Positions 52,259-63,000 are shown, numbered from the stretch's first letter. The stretch is DNA of 64,000 bases from Paracidovorax cattleyae (GCF_900104515.1 NZ_FNJL01000031.1:1-64000), one strand, 5' to 3'. Translations and numbers: made by a program. Notes: generated from the sequence alone by a model not told the origin.

Positions 52259-55138
52259 TCACTTGGCGAGGACGAAGCCCTTGAGCTTGCCGAACGCGCC
52301 ATCGACCAGCGCCTTCTGCTGTTCCTGGTGCAGGTGCGAGTAGCCCACGGCGGGCGATGCGGAGGCAGCGCGGCCGGAGTAGCCCAGCTTCTGCCCGTCG
52401 AGCATGTTCTCGTGGATGTAATGCTGCACGAAGAACCAGGCGCCCTGGTTCTGCGGCTCGTCCTGGCACCACACGATCTCGGTGGCGTGCGGGTACTTCT
52501 TGATCTCGGCGGCGAAGGCCTTGTGCGGGAACGGATAGAGCTGTTCCACGCGCAGGATCGCGACGTCGTCGGCGCCCTTTTCCTCGCGCTTCTTCACGAG
52601 GTCGTAGTACACCTTGCCCGAGCAGGCGATCACGCGCTTGACCTTGTCGGCCTTCTTGTCGATGGCTTCGTTCTGCTCCGGGATCACGGTCTGGAAGCTG
52701 CCCTTCGTGAACTCGGACAGCGGCGAGGTCGCGTCCTTGTTCCGCAGCAGCGACTTCGGCGTCATGATGACCAGCGGCTTGCGCAGGTGGCGCACCATCT
52801 GGCGGCGCAGCACGTGGAAGATCTGGCTGGCCGTGGTGGGCTGCACGATCTGCATGTTGGCGTCCGCAGCCAGCTGCATGAAGCGCTCCAGGCGGGCCGA
52901 GCTGTGCTCGGGGCCCTGGCCTTCGTAGCCGTGTGGCAGCATCAGCGTGATGCCGTTCACGCGGCCCCACTTCACTTCACCGGAAGCGATGAACTGGTCG
53001 ATCACCACCTGCGCGCCGTTGGCGAAATCGCCGAACTGCGCTTCCCAGATCACCAGGGTGTTGGGGTCGTTGGAGGAGTATCCGTACTCGAAGCCCAGCA
53101 CCGCCTCTTCGGACAGGATGGAGTCGATCACGACGAACGGGGCCTGGTTCTCGCTGGCGTTCTGCAGCGGCACGTAGGTGCCCTCGTTCCACTTCTCGCG
53201 GTTCTGGTCGTGGATCACGGCATGGCGGTGCGTGAACGTGCCGCGGCCGCAGTCCTCGCCCGACAGGCGCACCGGGAAGCCGCTGGCCACGAGCGACGCG
53301 AAGGCCATGTGCTCGCCCATGCCCCAGTCCACGTTGATCTCGCCGCGGCCCATGGCGGCGCGGTCGTCATAGACTTTCTTGACCAGCGGGTGCGGCGTGA
53401 CGCCTTCCGGGATGGTCGTGATGCGCTCGGCCAGGCGCTTCCATTCGGTGAGCGGAATCGCGGTGTCGCCGGCGTCGGTCCATTTCTTGCCCAGGAACGG
53501 GCTCCAGTCCACGGCGTACTTGCTCTTGAAGTTGGTCAGCACCGGATCGACCGTGTGCTTGCCGGCATCCATGGCGGCGCGGTAGGCCTTGGACATGTCG
53601 TCGCCCAGCGTCTCGCCCAGGCCCTGCGTGGCCAGCTTGTCGGCGTAGAGGCGGCGCGTGCCGGGGTGCTGGCCGATCTTCTTGTACATCAGCGGCTGCG
53701 TGAGCGCCGGCGTGTCCTGCTCGTTGTGGCCCAGCTTGCGGTAGCAGATGATGTCCACCACCACGTCCTTCTTGAACTCCATGCGGAACTCGAGGGCCAG
53801 CTGGGTGGCCAGCACCACGGCTTCCGGATCGTCGCCGTTCACGTGCAGCACGGGCGACTCGATCATCTTGACCACGTCCGTGCAGTACAGCGTGGAGCGG
53901 CTGTCGCGCGGGTCGGAGGTGGTGAAACCGATCTGGTTGTTGATCACGATGTGCACCGTGCCGCCCGTGGAATAGCCACGGGTCTGGGCCAGCGCCAGCG
54001 TTTCCTGGATGACGCCCTGGCCGGCGAAGGCCGCGTCGCCGTGCACCAGCACCGGCAGCACCTGCTGGCCGTGCGGGTCGCCGCGGCGGTCCATGCGGGC
54101 GCGCACCGAGCCTTCCACCACGGGGTTCACGATTTCCAGGTGGGAGGGATTGAAGGCCAGCGACAGGTGGACCGGGCCGCCCGCGGTGGACACGTCGGAG
54201 CTGAAGCCCTGGTGGTACTTCACGTCGCCGGACGGCAGGTCTTCCGGAGCGGTGTGGTCGAACTCGGCGAACAGGTCCTTGGGCATCTTGCCCAGGGTGT
54301 TCACCAGCACGTTCAGGCGGCCGCGGTGGGCCATGCCGATCACGATCTCCTGCACGCCGCGCGAGCCGGCCGACTGGATCAACTCATCCATGGCGGCGAT
54401 GAAGCTCTCGCCGCCTTCGAGTGAGAAGCGCTTCTGGCCGACGTACTTCGTGTGCAGGAAGCGCTCGAGGCCCTCGGCGGCGGTCAGGCGGTCGAGGATG
54501 TGCTTCTTCTTCTCGGCGTTGAAACTGGGCTTGCTGCGGATGGTCTCGAGCTTTTCCTGCCACCAGCGCTTCTGGTTCTGGTCGGAGGCGTACATGTACT
54601 CGACGCCGATCGTGCCGCAGTACGTTTCGCGCAGCGCGTTGATCAGCTCGCGCAGCGGCATCGATTCCTTGCCGAAGAACGTGTTGCTGGTGTTGAACAC
54701 GGTCTCCTGGTCGGCATCGGTGAAGCCGTAGAAGGAGAGTTCCAGCTCGGGAATGGAGGGGCGCTCGGTGCGCTTCAGGGGATCGAGATCGGCCCAGCGC
54801 TGACCGACGTTGCGGTAGGCGGAGATGAGCTGCTGGACGGCGGTGCGCTTGCGGCCGAGTTCGGAATCGGCGCCGGTGGCCACCACGACCTGGGTGCCGC
54901 CCTGCTTGGCGCGCTCGGCGAAGGCATTGATGACGGGCTGGTGGGGGACGTCCTTGGCGTTGGAGCCATCCACGGCGGGCACGTGCTGCAGCGCGTCGAA
55001 GTACTCGCGCCACGTGTCGGGCACGCTGCCCGGGTTGACGAGATAGCTCTCGTACATCTCTTCGACATAGGGCGCATTGCCGCCGAAGAGGTAGGTGTTG
55101 CCCTGGTAGGCTTGATAGACGGACGTCGTCTCGCTCAT
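52259..55138 (-). CDS. odhA: 2-oxoglutarate dehydrogenase E1
   Basis: The 959-residue thiamine-diphosphate enzyme decarboxylates 2-oxoglutarate in the TCA cycle and passes the succinyl group to OdhB. The N-terminus begins MSETTSVYQAYQGN, and the family motifs LNVLVNTLGK, GHNEQDTPALTQP and LMLPHGYEGQGPEHSS are present. I chose the ATG at 55138. The frame stays open for another 550 codons upstream, but that part is antisense to the AI-2E permease and not coding. A GGAGG ribosome site and a hairpin lie just before the ATG. Confidence 0.96.
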   Translation of the reverse strand: MSETTSVYQAYQGNTYLFGGNAPYVEEMYESYLVNPGSVPDTWREYFDALQHVPAVDGSNAKDVPHQPVINAFAERAKQGGTQVVVATGADSELGRKRTAVQQLISAYRNVGQRWADLDPLKRTERPSIPELELSFYGFTDADQETVFNTSNTFFGKESMPLRELINALRETYCGTIGVEYMYASDQNQKRWWQEKLETIRSKPSFNAEKKKHILDRLTAAEGLERFLHTKYVGQKRFSLEGGESFIAAMDELIQSAGSRGVQEIVIGMAHRGRLNVLVNTLGKMPKDLFAEFDHTAPEDLPSGDVKYHQGFSSDVSTAGGPVHLSLAFNPSHLEIVNPVVEGSVRARMDRRGDPHGQQVLPVLVHGDAAFAGQGVIQETLALAQTRGYSTGGTVHIVINNQIGFTTSDPRDSRSTLYCTDVVKMIESPVLHVNGDDPEAVVLATQLALEFRMEFKKDVVVDIICYRKLGHNEQDTPALTQPLMYKKIGQHPGTRRLYADKLATQGLGETLGDDMSKAYRAAMDAGKHTVDPVLTNFKSKYAVDWSPFLGKKWTDAGDTAIPLTEWKRLAERITTIPEGVTPHPLVKKVYDDRAAMGRGEINVDWGMGEHMAFASLVASGFPVRLSGEDCGRGTFTHRHAVIHDQNREKWNEGTYVPLQNASENQAPFVVIDSILSEEAVLGFEYGYSSNDPNTLVIWEAQFGDFANGAQVVIDQFIASGEVKWGRVNGITLMLPHGYEGQGPEHSSARLERFMQLAADANMQIVQPTTASQIFHVLRRQMVRHLRKPLVIMTPKSLLRNKDATSPLSEFTKGSFQTVIPEQNEAIDKKADKVKRVIACSGKVYYDLVKKREEKGADDVAILRVEQLYPFPHKAFAAEIKKYPHATEIVWCQDEPQNQGAWFFVQHYIHENMLDGQKLGYSGRAASASPAVGYSHLHQEQQKALVDGAFGKLKGFVLAK

Positions 55139-55147
55139 TTCCGCTGA

Positions 55148-55169
55148 CCTCCGCTTCCCTGCGGGAAGC
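55148..55169 (-). promoter_or_regulatory. Hairpin next to the odhA ribosome site
   Basis: On the minus strand, GCTTCCC (55169-55163) and GGGAAGC (55159-55153) form a 7-bp hairpin with a 3-base loop. The GGAGG ribosome site (55152-55148) follows at once, 9 bases before the ATG. A hairpin touching the ribosome site could tune translation or protect the 5' end. Confidence 0.6.
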
Positions 55170-55363
55170 ATTAGCTGGTTGGTGAAACCTTCCGCGACAC
55201 GGCTGAACCGGTTGGCGGATGCGACTGTGGCTCGGGGAAGGGCCTTAAATCTTGCGCCCACGATTGTGCCACCGATCGCAGGACGGCGCCTACACGGCGG
55301 TGTCCCACAGGGCGCAGCGGCCGTCTCGCGTACATTTGCGCGAACTTCCGCCACCGCCCTGCC

Positions 55364-56416
55364 ATGAAGACCACCCTGCTGCAGAACCGCACGTTCATCG
55401 CCCTGCTGATCGCCGTCAGCCTGGCCTTCCTGGCCATCCTCTGGCCGTTCCACGGTGCGGTTTTCTGGGGAATCATCCTCGCGATCCTCTTCGCGCCCCT
55501 GCACCGCCGCCTGCTGCAACGCATGCCCCGGCGGGCCAACCTCGCAGCGCTCTGCACCCTGTCGCTGTGCCTGCTGATCGTCATCCTGCCGATGACGCTG
55601 ATCACCGTCTCCCTGGTCCAGGAGGCCAGCCTGGTGTACGAGCGCATCCGCTCCGGGCAACTGGATTTCACCGCCTACTTCCACCAGGTGATGCAGGCCA
55701 TGCCCTCCTGGGCCATGCAGATCCTCGACCGGCTCAACCTGACCACGGCGTCCGAGCTGCAGGCGCGGCTGTCGTCCGTCACCGTGCAGGCCACGCAATT
55801 CGTCGGCAGCAAGGCGATCGACTTCGGCCAGAACACCCTGCAGTTCGTAGTGAGCTTCGGCATCATGCTGTACCTGCTGTTCTTCCTGCTGCGCGACGGC
55901 CCGGCCCTGGCGGCGCGTATCCGCGAGGCCACGCCCCTGGACGAAGGCCACAAGCGCCAGCTGGCCACCAAGTTCACCACCGTGATCCGCGCCACCGTCA
56001 AGGGCAACATCGCGGTGGCCGCCGCGCAGGGCGCCCTGGGCGGGCTCGCCTTCTGGTTCCTGGGCATCCAGGCCCCCGTGCTCTGGGGCGTGCTCATGGC
56101 CTTCCTGTCCCTGCTGCCCGCCGTGGGTGCCGGGCTCATCTGGGCACCGGTGGCGATCTACCTGCTGGCCACCGGCGCCGTCTGGCAGGGCGCGGGCCTG
56201 GCGGCCTTCGGCATCGGCGTCATCGGCCTGGTGGACAACGTGCTGCGCCCGGTCCTGGTCGGCAAGGACACCAAGATGCCCGACTACATCGTGCTGATCT
56301 CCACGCTGGGCGGGATGTCGCTGTTCGGGCTCACGGGCTTCGTGATCGGGCCGGTCATCGCGGCGCTGTTCATCGCCACCTGGGACCTGTTTGCGCCGCA
56401 CACCCACGGGCGGTGA
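55364..56416 (+). CDS. AI-2E family transporter (PerM-like)
   Basis: The 350-residue protein has about eight hydrophobic segments and the AI-2E/PerM family pattern (LLFFLLRDG, then GLIGLVDNVLRPVLVG-type end, in part). Members include the autoinducer-2 exporter TqsA and putative permeases of unknown substrate. The ATG at 55364 is near the first helix. It diverges from odhA across 225 bp. Confidence 0.9.
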   Translation: MKTTLLQNRTFIALLIAVSLAFLAILWPFHGAVFWGIILAILFAPLHRRLLQRMPRRANLAALCTLSLCLLIVILPMTLITVSLVQEASLVYERIRSGQLDFTAYFHQVMQAMPSWAMQILDRLNLTTASELQARLSSVTVQATQFVGSKAIDFGQNTLQFVVSFGIMLYLLFFLLRDGPALAARIREATPLDEGHKRQLATKFTTVIRATVKGNIAVAAAQGALGGLAFWFLGIQAPVLWGVLMAFLSLLPAVGAGLIWAPVAIYLLATGAVWQGAGLAAFGIGVIGLVDNVLRPVLVGKDTKMPDYIVLISTLGGMSLFGLTGFVIGPVIAALFIATWDLFAPHTHGR

Positions 56417-56493
56417 CAATACGGGGGAGCCCGCCGCGCCGCGGCAGCCCTTCCCCCTGCCGTTTCCGCGCGGACCCGTGCCGCCCGCTGCAC

Positions 56494-58803
56494 ATGTCCT
56501 TGCGCCTGCCTCCGCACTACCGAATGCTCCTGCTGGCCGTCGCGCTGTCGGTCGGCATCGGGGCGCTCTTCGCGCGGGCCATCCTGACCATCCGCGACGA
56601 TGAATGGAACTACGCGCGCGACGCCAACGCGGCACTCGCGCGCACGCTCGAGCAGAACATCGGGCGCACGCTCGACAGTTTCGACCACTCGCTGGCGGGC
56701 GTGGTGGAGGTCCTGGCCCGGCCGGATCTTCCCAGCCTGCCGCCCGACGTACAGCACGCCATGCTGTTCGACCACTCGCTGCGCACACGGGGCCTGGGCT
56801 CTGTGGCAGTCATCGACCCCGGGGGCAACGTGGTGGTATCGGCCGGCGTTACGCCTGCCAAGAGCATTCCCAATCTGGCCGACCGGGACTACTTCCAGTT
56901 CCACATGCGCGAGAAGGACCGGGGCGTGTACATCGGTCGGCCGATCCAGGGACGGGTGACGGGCGAGTACAGCCTGGCCATGAGCCGCGCCTACTTCAAC
57001 CAGGACGGCAGCTTCGGCGGGGTGGTCGTCGGCACCATCCGGATCAACTACTTCAACGAGCTGTTCGCATCGCTCGGTCTGGGGCCCCAGAGCCTGGCGG
57101 AGATCGTCCGCACGGACGGCACCTCGATCTCGCGATTCCCCGGGAAGGCTCCCGGCATCGGCCAGCCTATGACCGCCCACCACCTGAAGCACCTCGTGCA
57201 GGGCCGCGAAGGGCACTTCACCGAGCTGCAGGGCGATGCGCAGGACGGCATTTCCAGGCTCTACGCCTTCCGGCACGTGGGCGACTACCCGCTCGTGGTG
57301 TCCGTGGCGCAGTCGGTGGACAGCATCCTCTCGAAGTGGCAGCGCAACGCGGTGATCCTGGGATGCTTCGCCGCCCTGCTCATGGCGGCGTGCCTGGGCC
57401 TCGCCCTGCTGTTCGCGCGCGAGCTGATGCGCCGGCAGAACGTGGCCGCCCAGCTGCAGCGCGCGCAGCACGACATGCGCACCATCCTCGACAACCTGCC
57501 CTCGCTGGTGGCCTACTGGGACCGCAACCTGCGCAACCGCTTCGCCAACCAGGCCTATCTCGACTGGCTCGGCATGACGCAGGAGGAAATCCAGGGCCGG
57601 CCCATCGAGGAACTGCTGACCGCCGAGGCCTGCGAGGTGGCGCGGCCGTACCTGCGGCGTGCGCTGCAAGGCCGCAGGCAGGTGTACGAGCGGTCGGTGC
57701 CGATATCGTCGGGCGAAATACGGCACATGATGGTGTCCTGCGTTCCGGACATGGAAGGAACGCAGGCCCAGGGCATCTTCGTGCAGATCGACGACCTCAC
57801 GGAGCGCAAGCGCATGGAAGACCTGCTCTTCGAGGAAAAGGAACTGGTCCGCCTCACGCTGCAGTCCATCGGCGACGCCGTCCTCTGCACGGATGCCTCA
57901 GGACACGTGACCTACATCAACCCGGTGGCCGAGAAGATGACGGGCTGGCAGGCCTTCCACGCTGCCGGCCGGGACATCGACGAGGTCGCCCCCCTCTACG
58001 CCGCCAACGGCGTGCATGCGGAGCAGCCGGCCCGCAGCGCGCTGTCCGGCGCGCAAGCCGTGCCGGCGGGTCGCGGCCTCGTGCTGTACTGCCGCGACGG
58101 CCGCCGCATCGAGGTGGAAAACAGCGTCAGCCCGATCACCGACCGGCACGGGCAGATCACCGGCACCGTGATGGTGCTGCGTGACGTGACCGAGGCCATG
58201 GCGCTGGCGCGCCGCATGGCCCATCTGGCCCAGCACGACATGCTGACGGACCTGCCCAACCGCGTGCTGCTGCAGGACCGCGCCCAGCAGGCCATCGCCC
58301 AGGCGCGCCGAGACGGGCACGGTCTCGCCCTGATGTATATCGACCTCGACGGCTTCAAGCAGGTGAACGACACGCTGGGCCACGACGCCGGCGACCTACT
58401 GCTGGTCCAGGTGGCCCGGCGCTTCACCCGCTGCGTGCGCCGCTCGGACACCGTCTGCCGCCAGGGCGGCGACGAGTTCATCGTGCTGCTGCCCATCGTG
58501 GAGCATCCCGAGCAGGCCTGCCACGTCTCGCGCAAGATCATGGCTGCGTGCGAGGCCCCCTTCGACCTGCAGGGCGAATCGCGGCGGATCGGCCTGAGCG
58601 GCGGCATCGCGCTGTTCCCCCAGCACGGCGCCACGTTCGAGGAACTGGCCCGCAGCGCCGACGTGGCGCTCTATACCGCCAAGCGGGCCGGCAGGCAGCA
58701 CTTCCGGGTGTACGCGGGCCCCGAGCAGGAACCCGAGGCGGTACCGCACGAAGCGTCCGCACCCGGGCCGGCGGCACCTTTAGGCACGCAGCCGCCGCGC
58801 TGA
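56494..58803 (+). CDS. Diguanylate cyclase with periplasmic sensor and two PAS domains
   Basis: The 769-residue protein has TM1 (about 10-30), a periplasmic dCache-like sensor (about 35-280), TM2 (283-306), PAS domains at about 320-440 and 455-570, and a GGDEF domain. The catalytic motif is GGDEF at 658-662, and the inhibitory RxxD site is RRSD at 649-652, so it should make cyclic-di-GMP with product inhibition. There is no EAL domain. It follows the AI-2E gene by 77 bases on the same strand. Confidence 0.92.
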   Translation: MSLRLPPHYRMLLLAVALSVGIGALFARAILTIRDDEWNYARDANAALARTLEQNIGRTLDSFDHSLAGVVEVLARPDLPSLPPDVQHAMLFDHSLRTRGLGSVAVIDPGGNVVVSAGVTPAKSIPNLADRDYFQFHMREKDRGVYIGRPIQGRVTGEYSLAMSRAYFNQDGSFGGVVVGTIRINYFNELFASLGLGPQSLAEIVRTDGTSISRFPGKAPGIGQPMTAHHLKHLVQGREGHFTELQGDAQDGISRLYAFRHVGDYPLVVSVAQSVDSILSKWQRNAVILGCFAALLMAACLGLALLFARELMRRQNVAAQLQRAQHDMRTILDNLPSLVAYWDRNLRNRFANQAYLDWLGMTQEEIQGRPIEELLTAEACEVARPYLRRALQGRRQVYERSVPISSGEIRHMMVSCVPDMEGTQAQGIFVQIDDLTERKRMEDLLFEEKELVRLTLQSIGDAVLCTDASGHVTYINPVAEKMTGWQAFHAAGRDIDEVAPLYAANGVHAEQPARSALSGAQAVPAGRGLVLYCRDGRRIEVENSVSPITDRHGQITGTVMVLRDVTEAMALARRMAHLAQHDMLTDLPNRVLLQDRAQQAIAQARRDGHGLALMYIDLDGFKQVNDTLGHDAGDLLLVQVARRFTRCVRRSDTVCRQGGDEFIVLLPIVEHPEQACHVSRKIMAACEAPFDLQGESRRIGLSGGIALFPQHGATFEELARSADVALYTAKRAGRQHFRVYAGPEQEPEAVPHEASAPGPAAPLGTQPPR

Positions 58804-58872
58804 ACGCCGGGCCGGCACGCGCGCGGGCACAGGACCGCATCAGCGCCACATCGGCACGGACGGCACGGCGGC

Positions 58873-60561
58873 TCAGGCGGTGCCGCCGCCCTCCCTGGCC
58901 GCCGCGACGAGGCGCCGCGTGTAGGGGTGGCGCGGCGCGTCCAGCACCTGGGCCATCCGACCCGACTCGACCACATCGCCATCCTTCATAACGAGCACGT
59001 CATGCGCCATAGCGCGGATCACGGCCACGTCGTGGGTGATCAGCAGGTAGCTCAATCCGCGCTCCTTCTGCAGGCGCTGCAGCAGCACCAGCACCTGCTG
59101 CTGGATGGTCACGTCCAGCGCGCTCGTGGGCTCGTCGAGCACCAGCAGGCGCGGCTCCAGGATCAGCGCCCGCGCGATCGCGATCCGCTGGCGCTGGCCG
59201 CCGGAAAATTCATGCGGATAGCGCCCCAGCAGCCCCGGGAACTGCGCATGCGTCAGCCCCACGTCCGCGAGCGCCGCTTCCACGCGGGCCCGCCGCCCTG
59301 CCCCGCTGTCCTGCGGAGCATGCACCTGCAGGCCTTCCCCGACGATCTCTTCCACCGTGAGCCGGGGCGACAGCGACGAGAACGGATCCTGGAACACGAC
59401 CTGCACGCTGCGGCGCAGCGCCTGGTTGGCCGCGCTGTTGCGCTGCACCGGCAGCTCCCATGCCCGGCCGACGATCTGCAGGTCGCCGCTGAACGGCAGC
59501 AGGCCGAGCAGTGCCTGCGCGAGGGTGGACTTGCCCGACCCCGACTCGCCGACCACGCCCAGCGTGCGACCGGGATGCACCACCAGGTCGGCACCTTTCA
59601 CCGCCGCGAATTCGCCACGCCGGAACCAGCCCCGCAGGCCGGGCAGCGGGGTGGCGTAGGCCACGCGCAGGCCCCTGGCACTCGCGGCCGGCGGCTCCCC
59701 CCGGGCGACGTCCGTCCCCATGTCCTCGACCAAATCCTCGATGACATCGCGCCGCGGCACGCTGCCCAGCAGGCGCCGTGTGTAGGCATGGGCGGGCGCG
59801 GCGAACACCTCCGCCACCGTGCCCTGCTCCACGAGCACGCCGCGCTCCATCACGGCCACCCGGTCCGCGAAGCGCCGCACCAGGTTCAGGTCGTGGGTAA
59901 TGAGCAGCACCGCCATGCCGGTCTGGCGCTGCAGGTCCGAGAGCAACTCCAGGATCTGGCCGCGCAGCGTCACGTCGAGCGCGGTGGTGGGCTCGTCGGC
60001 CAGCAGCAGGCGCGGCCGGCTGGCGAGGGCCATGGCGATCATCGCGCGCTGGCGCTGCCCTCCGGAAAGCTGGTGCGGGTAGGCGCGCGCGCGCCGCGCC
60101 GGCTCCGGCACGCCCGTCGAGGCCAGCAGCTCCACCGCCTGGGCGGCGCTCTGGGCCCGCGACAACCCCTGCTTGAGCTGCAGCACCTCGGCGATCTGCC
60201 GGCCCACCGGCATCAGCGGGTTCAACGCCGTCATCGGCTCCTGGAACACCATCGCGATGTCGCCGCCGCGCAGGCCGCGTATCTCGCGCTCCGGCAGCGC
60301 CAGCAGATCCTGCGCGGGCGCGCCGCCGCGCCCCTGCAGCAGTACGCGACCCGACATCTCCGCGTCCGCGACCAGGCGCAGCAGCGACAGCGCCGTGATG
60401 GTCTTGCCCGAACCCGATTCGCCCACCAGCGCGAGCTTCTCGCCCGCCCCGATGTCGAAGCCCACGCCATGCACGACCTCCTTGCCGCCGAAGGCTACGC
60501 GCAGGTCCTGCACTCGCAGCAGCGGCGGGGCGGAGGGCGAAGAGGAAGGTGCGGTGCTCAT
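58873..60561 (-). CDS. yejF: Peptide ABC importer, fused ATP-binding protein YejF
   Basis: The 562-residue protein has two nucleotide-binding domains in one chain: Walker A GESGSGKT near residues 47-54 and again near 340, with LSGGQRQR and FSGGQRQR signatures. In E. coli the YejABEF system imports peptides, including microcin C. It is last in the yej operon. I chose the ATG at 60561; a spacer with repeat copy 3 separates it from yejE. Confidence 0.93.
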   Translation of the reverse strand: MSTAPSSSPSAPPLLRVQDLRVAFGGKEVVHGVGFDIGAGEKLALVGESGSGKTITALSLLRLVADAEMSGRVLLQGRGGAPAQDLLALPEREIRGLRGGDIAMVFQEPMTALNPLMPVGRQIAEVLQLKQGLSRAQSAAQAVELLASTGVPEPARRARAYPHQLSGGQRQRAMIAMALASRPRLLLADEPTTALDVTLRGQILELLSDLQRQTGMAVLLITHDLNLVRRFADRVAVMERGVLVEQGTVAEVFAAPAHAYTRRLLGSVPRRDVIEDLVEDMGTDVARGEPPAASARGLRVAYATPLPGLRGWFRRGEFAAVKGADLVVHPGRTLGVVGESGSGKSTLAQALLGLLPFSGDLQIVGRAWELPVQRNSAANQALRRSVQVVFQDPFSSLSPRLTVEEIVGEGLQVHAPQDSGAGRRARVEAALADVGLTHAQFPGLLGRYPHEFSGGQRQRIAIARALILEPRLLVLDEPTSALDVTIQQQVLVLLQRLQKERGLSYLLITHDVAVIRAMAHDVLVMKDGDVVESGRMAQVLDAPRHPYTRRLVAAAREGGGTA

Positions 60562-60620
60562 GGTTGAATGGTTTTCTGCGGTCAGGCTTGTCCCGCTGCG
60601 TACCGGCATGGCGCGGCATC

Positions 60621-60723
60621 GGCCAGCAACCGCCGCGCAAGGGCCGCCCCGCCGCGCTGGCGGTGCCCCCTCTCCCGGCGCAGCCGAGAGAAGGGGAACG
60701 GCGCGCTGCGACTCGGGGGGATG
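60621..60723 (-). repeat. Intra-operon structured repeat, copy 3
   Basis: In the sense of the yej operon this copy begins 1 base after the yejE stop. It reads CATCCCCCCGAG, a hairpin near CCCCTTCTCTCGG and GGGAGAGGGG, then a second hairpin closed by GCCAGC and GCTGGC around GGCCCTTGCGCGG. Confidence 0.8.
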
Positions 60724-60724
60724 T

Positions 60725-61816
60725 TCACTGCTTCCTCGGATCGAGCGCGTCGCGCAGCGCATCGCCCATGAAGGTCAGCAGCAGCAGCGTGCTCACCAGT
60801 ACGGCGAAGGTGAAGATGGAGATCCACCAGGCATCGATGTTGTTCTTGCCCTGGTTCAGCAGTTCGCCGAGCGACGGCGTGCCGGGCGGCACGCCCAGGC
60901 CGAGGAAGTCCAGCGAGGTGAGCGACAGGATGGCCGCGCTCATCCGGAACGGCAGGAAGGTGACGACCGGCGTCATGCTGTTGGGCAGGATGTGCCGCCA
61001 GATGATCTGCCGATCGGGCACGCCCAGGGAGCGCGCGGCCTTCACGTAGTCCAGTTGCCGGTTGCGCAAAAACTCCGCGCGCACATAGTCCGACAACCCC
61101 ATCCAGCCGAACAGGCTGAGCAGGATCAGCAGCAGCGCCAGGCTCGGGGAGAACAGCGCGCTGAAGATGATCAGCAGGTACAGCTCGGGCATCGAGCCCC
61201 AGATCTCGATGAAGCGCTGGAAGGCCAGGTCCGTCCGGCCCCCGAAGAACCCCTGGATCGCGCCCGTCGCCAGCCCCAGCACCACCCCGGTGACGGTGAG
61301 CGCCAGCCCGAACAGCACGCTCACGCGAAAGCCGTAGAGCAGCTGGGCGAGCATGTCGCGCCCCCGGTCGTCCGTGCCCAGCCAGTTGTCGGCGGTCGGC
61401 GCGGACGGATTGGGCGACTTCGCGAAATAGTTCAGCGTGTTGGGCCCGTACCGGTTGATCGTGTAGAGCGCCCAGTTGCCGCCCGCACTCAGGCGCTCCT
61501 GGATGAACGGGTCCAGATAGTCGGTCGGCGTGTCGAAGTCTCCGCCGAAGGTCGTCTCGGGATAGGTCTTGAACAGCGGGAAATACGTCTGGCCCTCGTA
61601 GTGCACGATGAGCGGCCTGTCGTTGCTCACCAGTTCCGCCCCCAGGCTGATGGCCACCAGCACGCAGAAGGCCACCAGGCTCCAGAACCCCAGCCGGTTG
61701 CGCTTGAAGCGCATCCATGCGCGGCGGGAGGGCGAAACGGACATCGGCGCGGCCAGGGGCGCCGCAGTGGACGGCATGGCTGCCGGAGCGGAAAGGTCGG
61801 GGGATGGAGTACTCAT
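60725..61816 (-). CDS. yejE: Peptide ABC importer permease YejE
   Basis: The 363-residue protein has a short cytoplasmic N-terminus, about six hydrophobic segments, and the EAA-type loop (YVRAEFLRNRQLDYVKAARSLG, in part) that contacts the ATPase. It is the second permease of the YejABEF importer. It begins 4 bases after yejB ends. Repeat copy 3 separates it from yejF. Confidence 0.94.
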   Translation of the reverse strand: MSTPSPDLSAPAAMPSTAAPLAAPMSVSPSRRAWMRFKRNRLGFWSLVAFCVLVAISLGAELVSNDRPLIVHYEGQTYFPLFKTYPETTFGGDFDTPTDYLDPFIQERLSAGGNWALYTINRYGPNTLNYFAKSPNPSAPTADNWLGTDDRGRDMLAQLLYGFRVSVLFGLALTVTGVVLGLATGAIQGFFGGRTDLAFQRFIEIWGSMPELYLLIIFSALFSPSLALLLILLSLFGWMGLSDYVRAEFLRNRQLDYVKAARSLGVPDRQIIWRHILPNSMTPVVTFLPFRMSAAILSLTSLDFLGLGVPPGTPSLGELLNQGKNNIDAWWISIFTFAVLVSTLLLLTFMGDALRDALDPRKQ

Positions 61817-61820
61817 GCGC

Positions 61821-62861
61821 TCAGTCGAACTTCACGCGGGGGTCGACCCACACATAGCAAAGATCGCTGACGAGCTTGGTGACCAGCCCGATCAGCGTGA
61901 ACAGGTAGAGCGTGCCCAGCACCACGGGGTAGTCGCGCCGGATCACGCTCTCGTAGCTCAGCAGGCCCAGGCCGTCGAGCGAGAACAGCGTCTCGATCAG
62001 CAGCGAACCCGTGAAGAACGCGCCGATGAACGCCGCGGGAAAGCCCGTGATGATGGGAATCAGCGCATTGCGGAAAACATGCTTCCAGAGCACCTGCCGC
62101 GGGGGCAGGCCCTTGGCCCGCGCCGTCAGCACGTACTGCTTGCGGATCTCCTCCAGGAAGGCGTTCTTGGTCAGCATCGCCGTCACGGCGAAGCTGCCCG
62201 CGACCGTCGCCGTCACCGGCAGCGTGATGTGCCAGAGGTAGTCCACGATGCGCGCGCCCCAGTCCATCTGCTCCCAGTTGGACGACACCAGCCCGCGCAA
62301 CGGGAACCACTGCAGCTGGCCGCCGAAGACCACCAGCAGCGCCACCCCCAGCACGAAGCCCGGAATGGCATAGCCCAGCAGGATGAGCAGTGTGGTCACC
62401 AGGTCGAAGCGCGAGCCCGCGCGCACCGCCTTGGCCACGCCCAGCGGCACCGCCACCAGGTAGCTGATGAAGAAGGTCCACAGCCCCAGGCTGATGGAGA
62501 CCGGCAGCTTTTCCTTCACCAGCGCCCATACCTCCTTGTTCTGGAAGAAGCTGCGCCCCAGGTCGAAGCGGGCGAATTGCCCCAGCATCTGGAAGAACCG
62601 TTCGTGCGCGGGCATGTCGAAGCCATACAGCGCCTTGATCTGCTCCAGCCGCTTCGGGTCCACGCCCTGGTCGCCGCGGTAGCGCATGCCGCCGGACTCC
62701 AGCCCGCCCGCGCCGCCCTTGCCGGCCGCAGTGCGGGCTTCGGCCAGATACTGCTCCACAGGACCGCCGGGCACGAACTGGATGACCACGAAGGTGAGCA
62801 GCAGCACGCCCAGCAGCGTGGGCAGCATGAGCAGCAGGCGTTTGGCGATGTAGGCGAACAT
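61821..62861 (-). CDS. yejB: Peptide ABC importer permease YejB
   Basis: The 346-residue protein starts MFAYIAKRLLLMLPTL, typical of this permease class, and has about six hydrophobic segments with the EAA loop (EEIRKQYVLTARAKGL). I chose the ATG at 62861, where the first helix begins, over one 19 codons upstream. It follows yejA across a spacer with repeat copy 4. Confidence 0.94.
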   Translation of the reverse strand: MFAYIAKRLLLMLPTLLGVLLLTFVVIQFVPGGPVEQYLAEARTAAGKGGAGGLESGGMRYRGDQGVDPKRLEQIKALYGFDMPAHERFFQMLGQFARFDLGRSFFQNKEVWALVKEKLPVSISLGLWTFFISYLVAVPLGVAKAVRAGSRFDLVTTLLILLGYAIPGFVLGVALLVVFGGQLQWFPLRGLVSSNWEQMDWGARIVDYLWHITLPVTATVAGSFAVTAMLTKNAFLEEIRKQYVLTARAKGLPPRQVLWKHVFRNALIPIITGFPAAFIGAFFTGSLLIETLFSLDGLGLLSYESVIRRDYPVVLGTLYLFTLIGLVTKLVSDLCYVWVDPRVKFD

Positions 62862-63000
62862 GGTGGCGCGCGGTGTAATCCAAAGCTTCAGTGATCGACG
62901 GCGCTGCGCGGCATCCACGCACTATGAAACCGCCGCGGCATGCCCCTCCCGATGGCCGCGGAGCAGGCCACGCCAGCAGGCGCCGTGGAACTGGCTTTGC

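Noticed and set aside
55139-56788. Extension of the odhA frame to 1509 codons
   Set aside because: The part upstream of 55138 is antisense to the AI-2E permease gene; the OdhA N-terminus and its GGAGG site fit the ATG at 55138.
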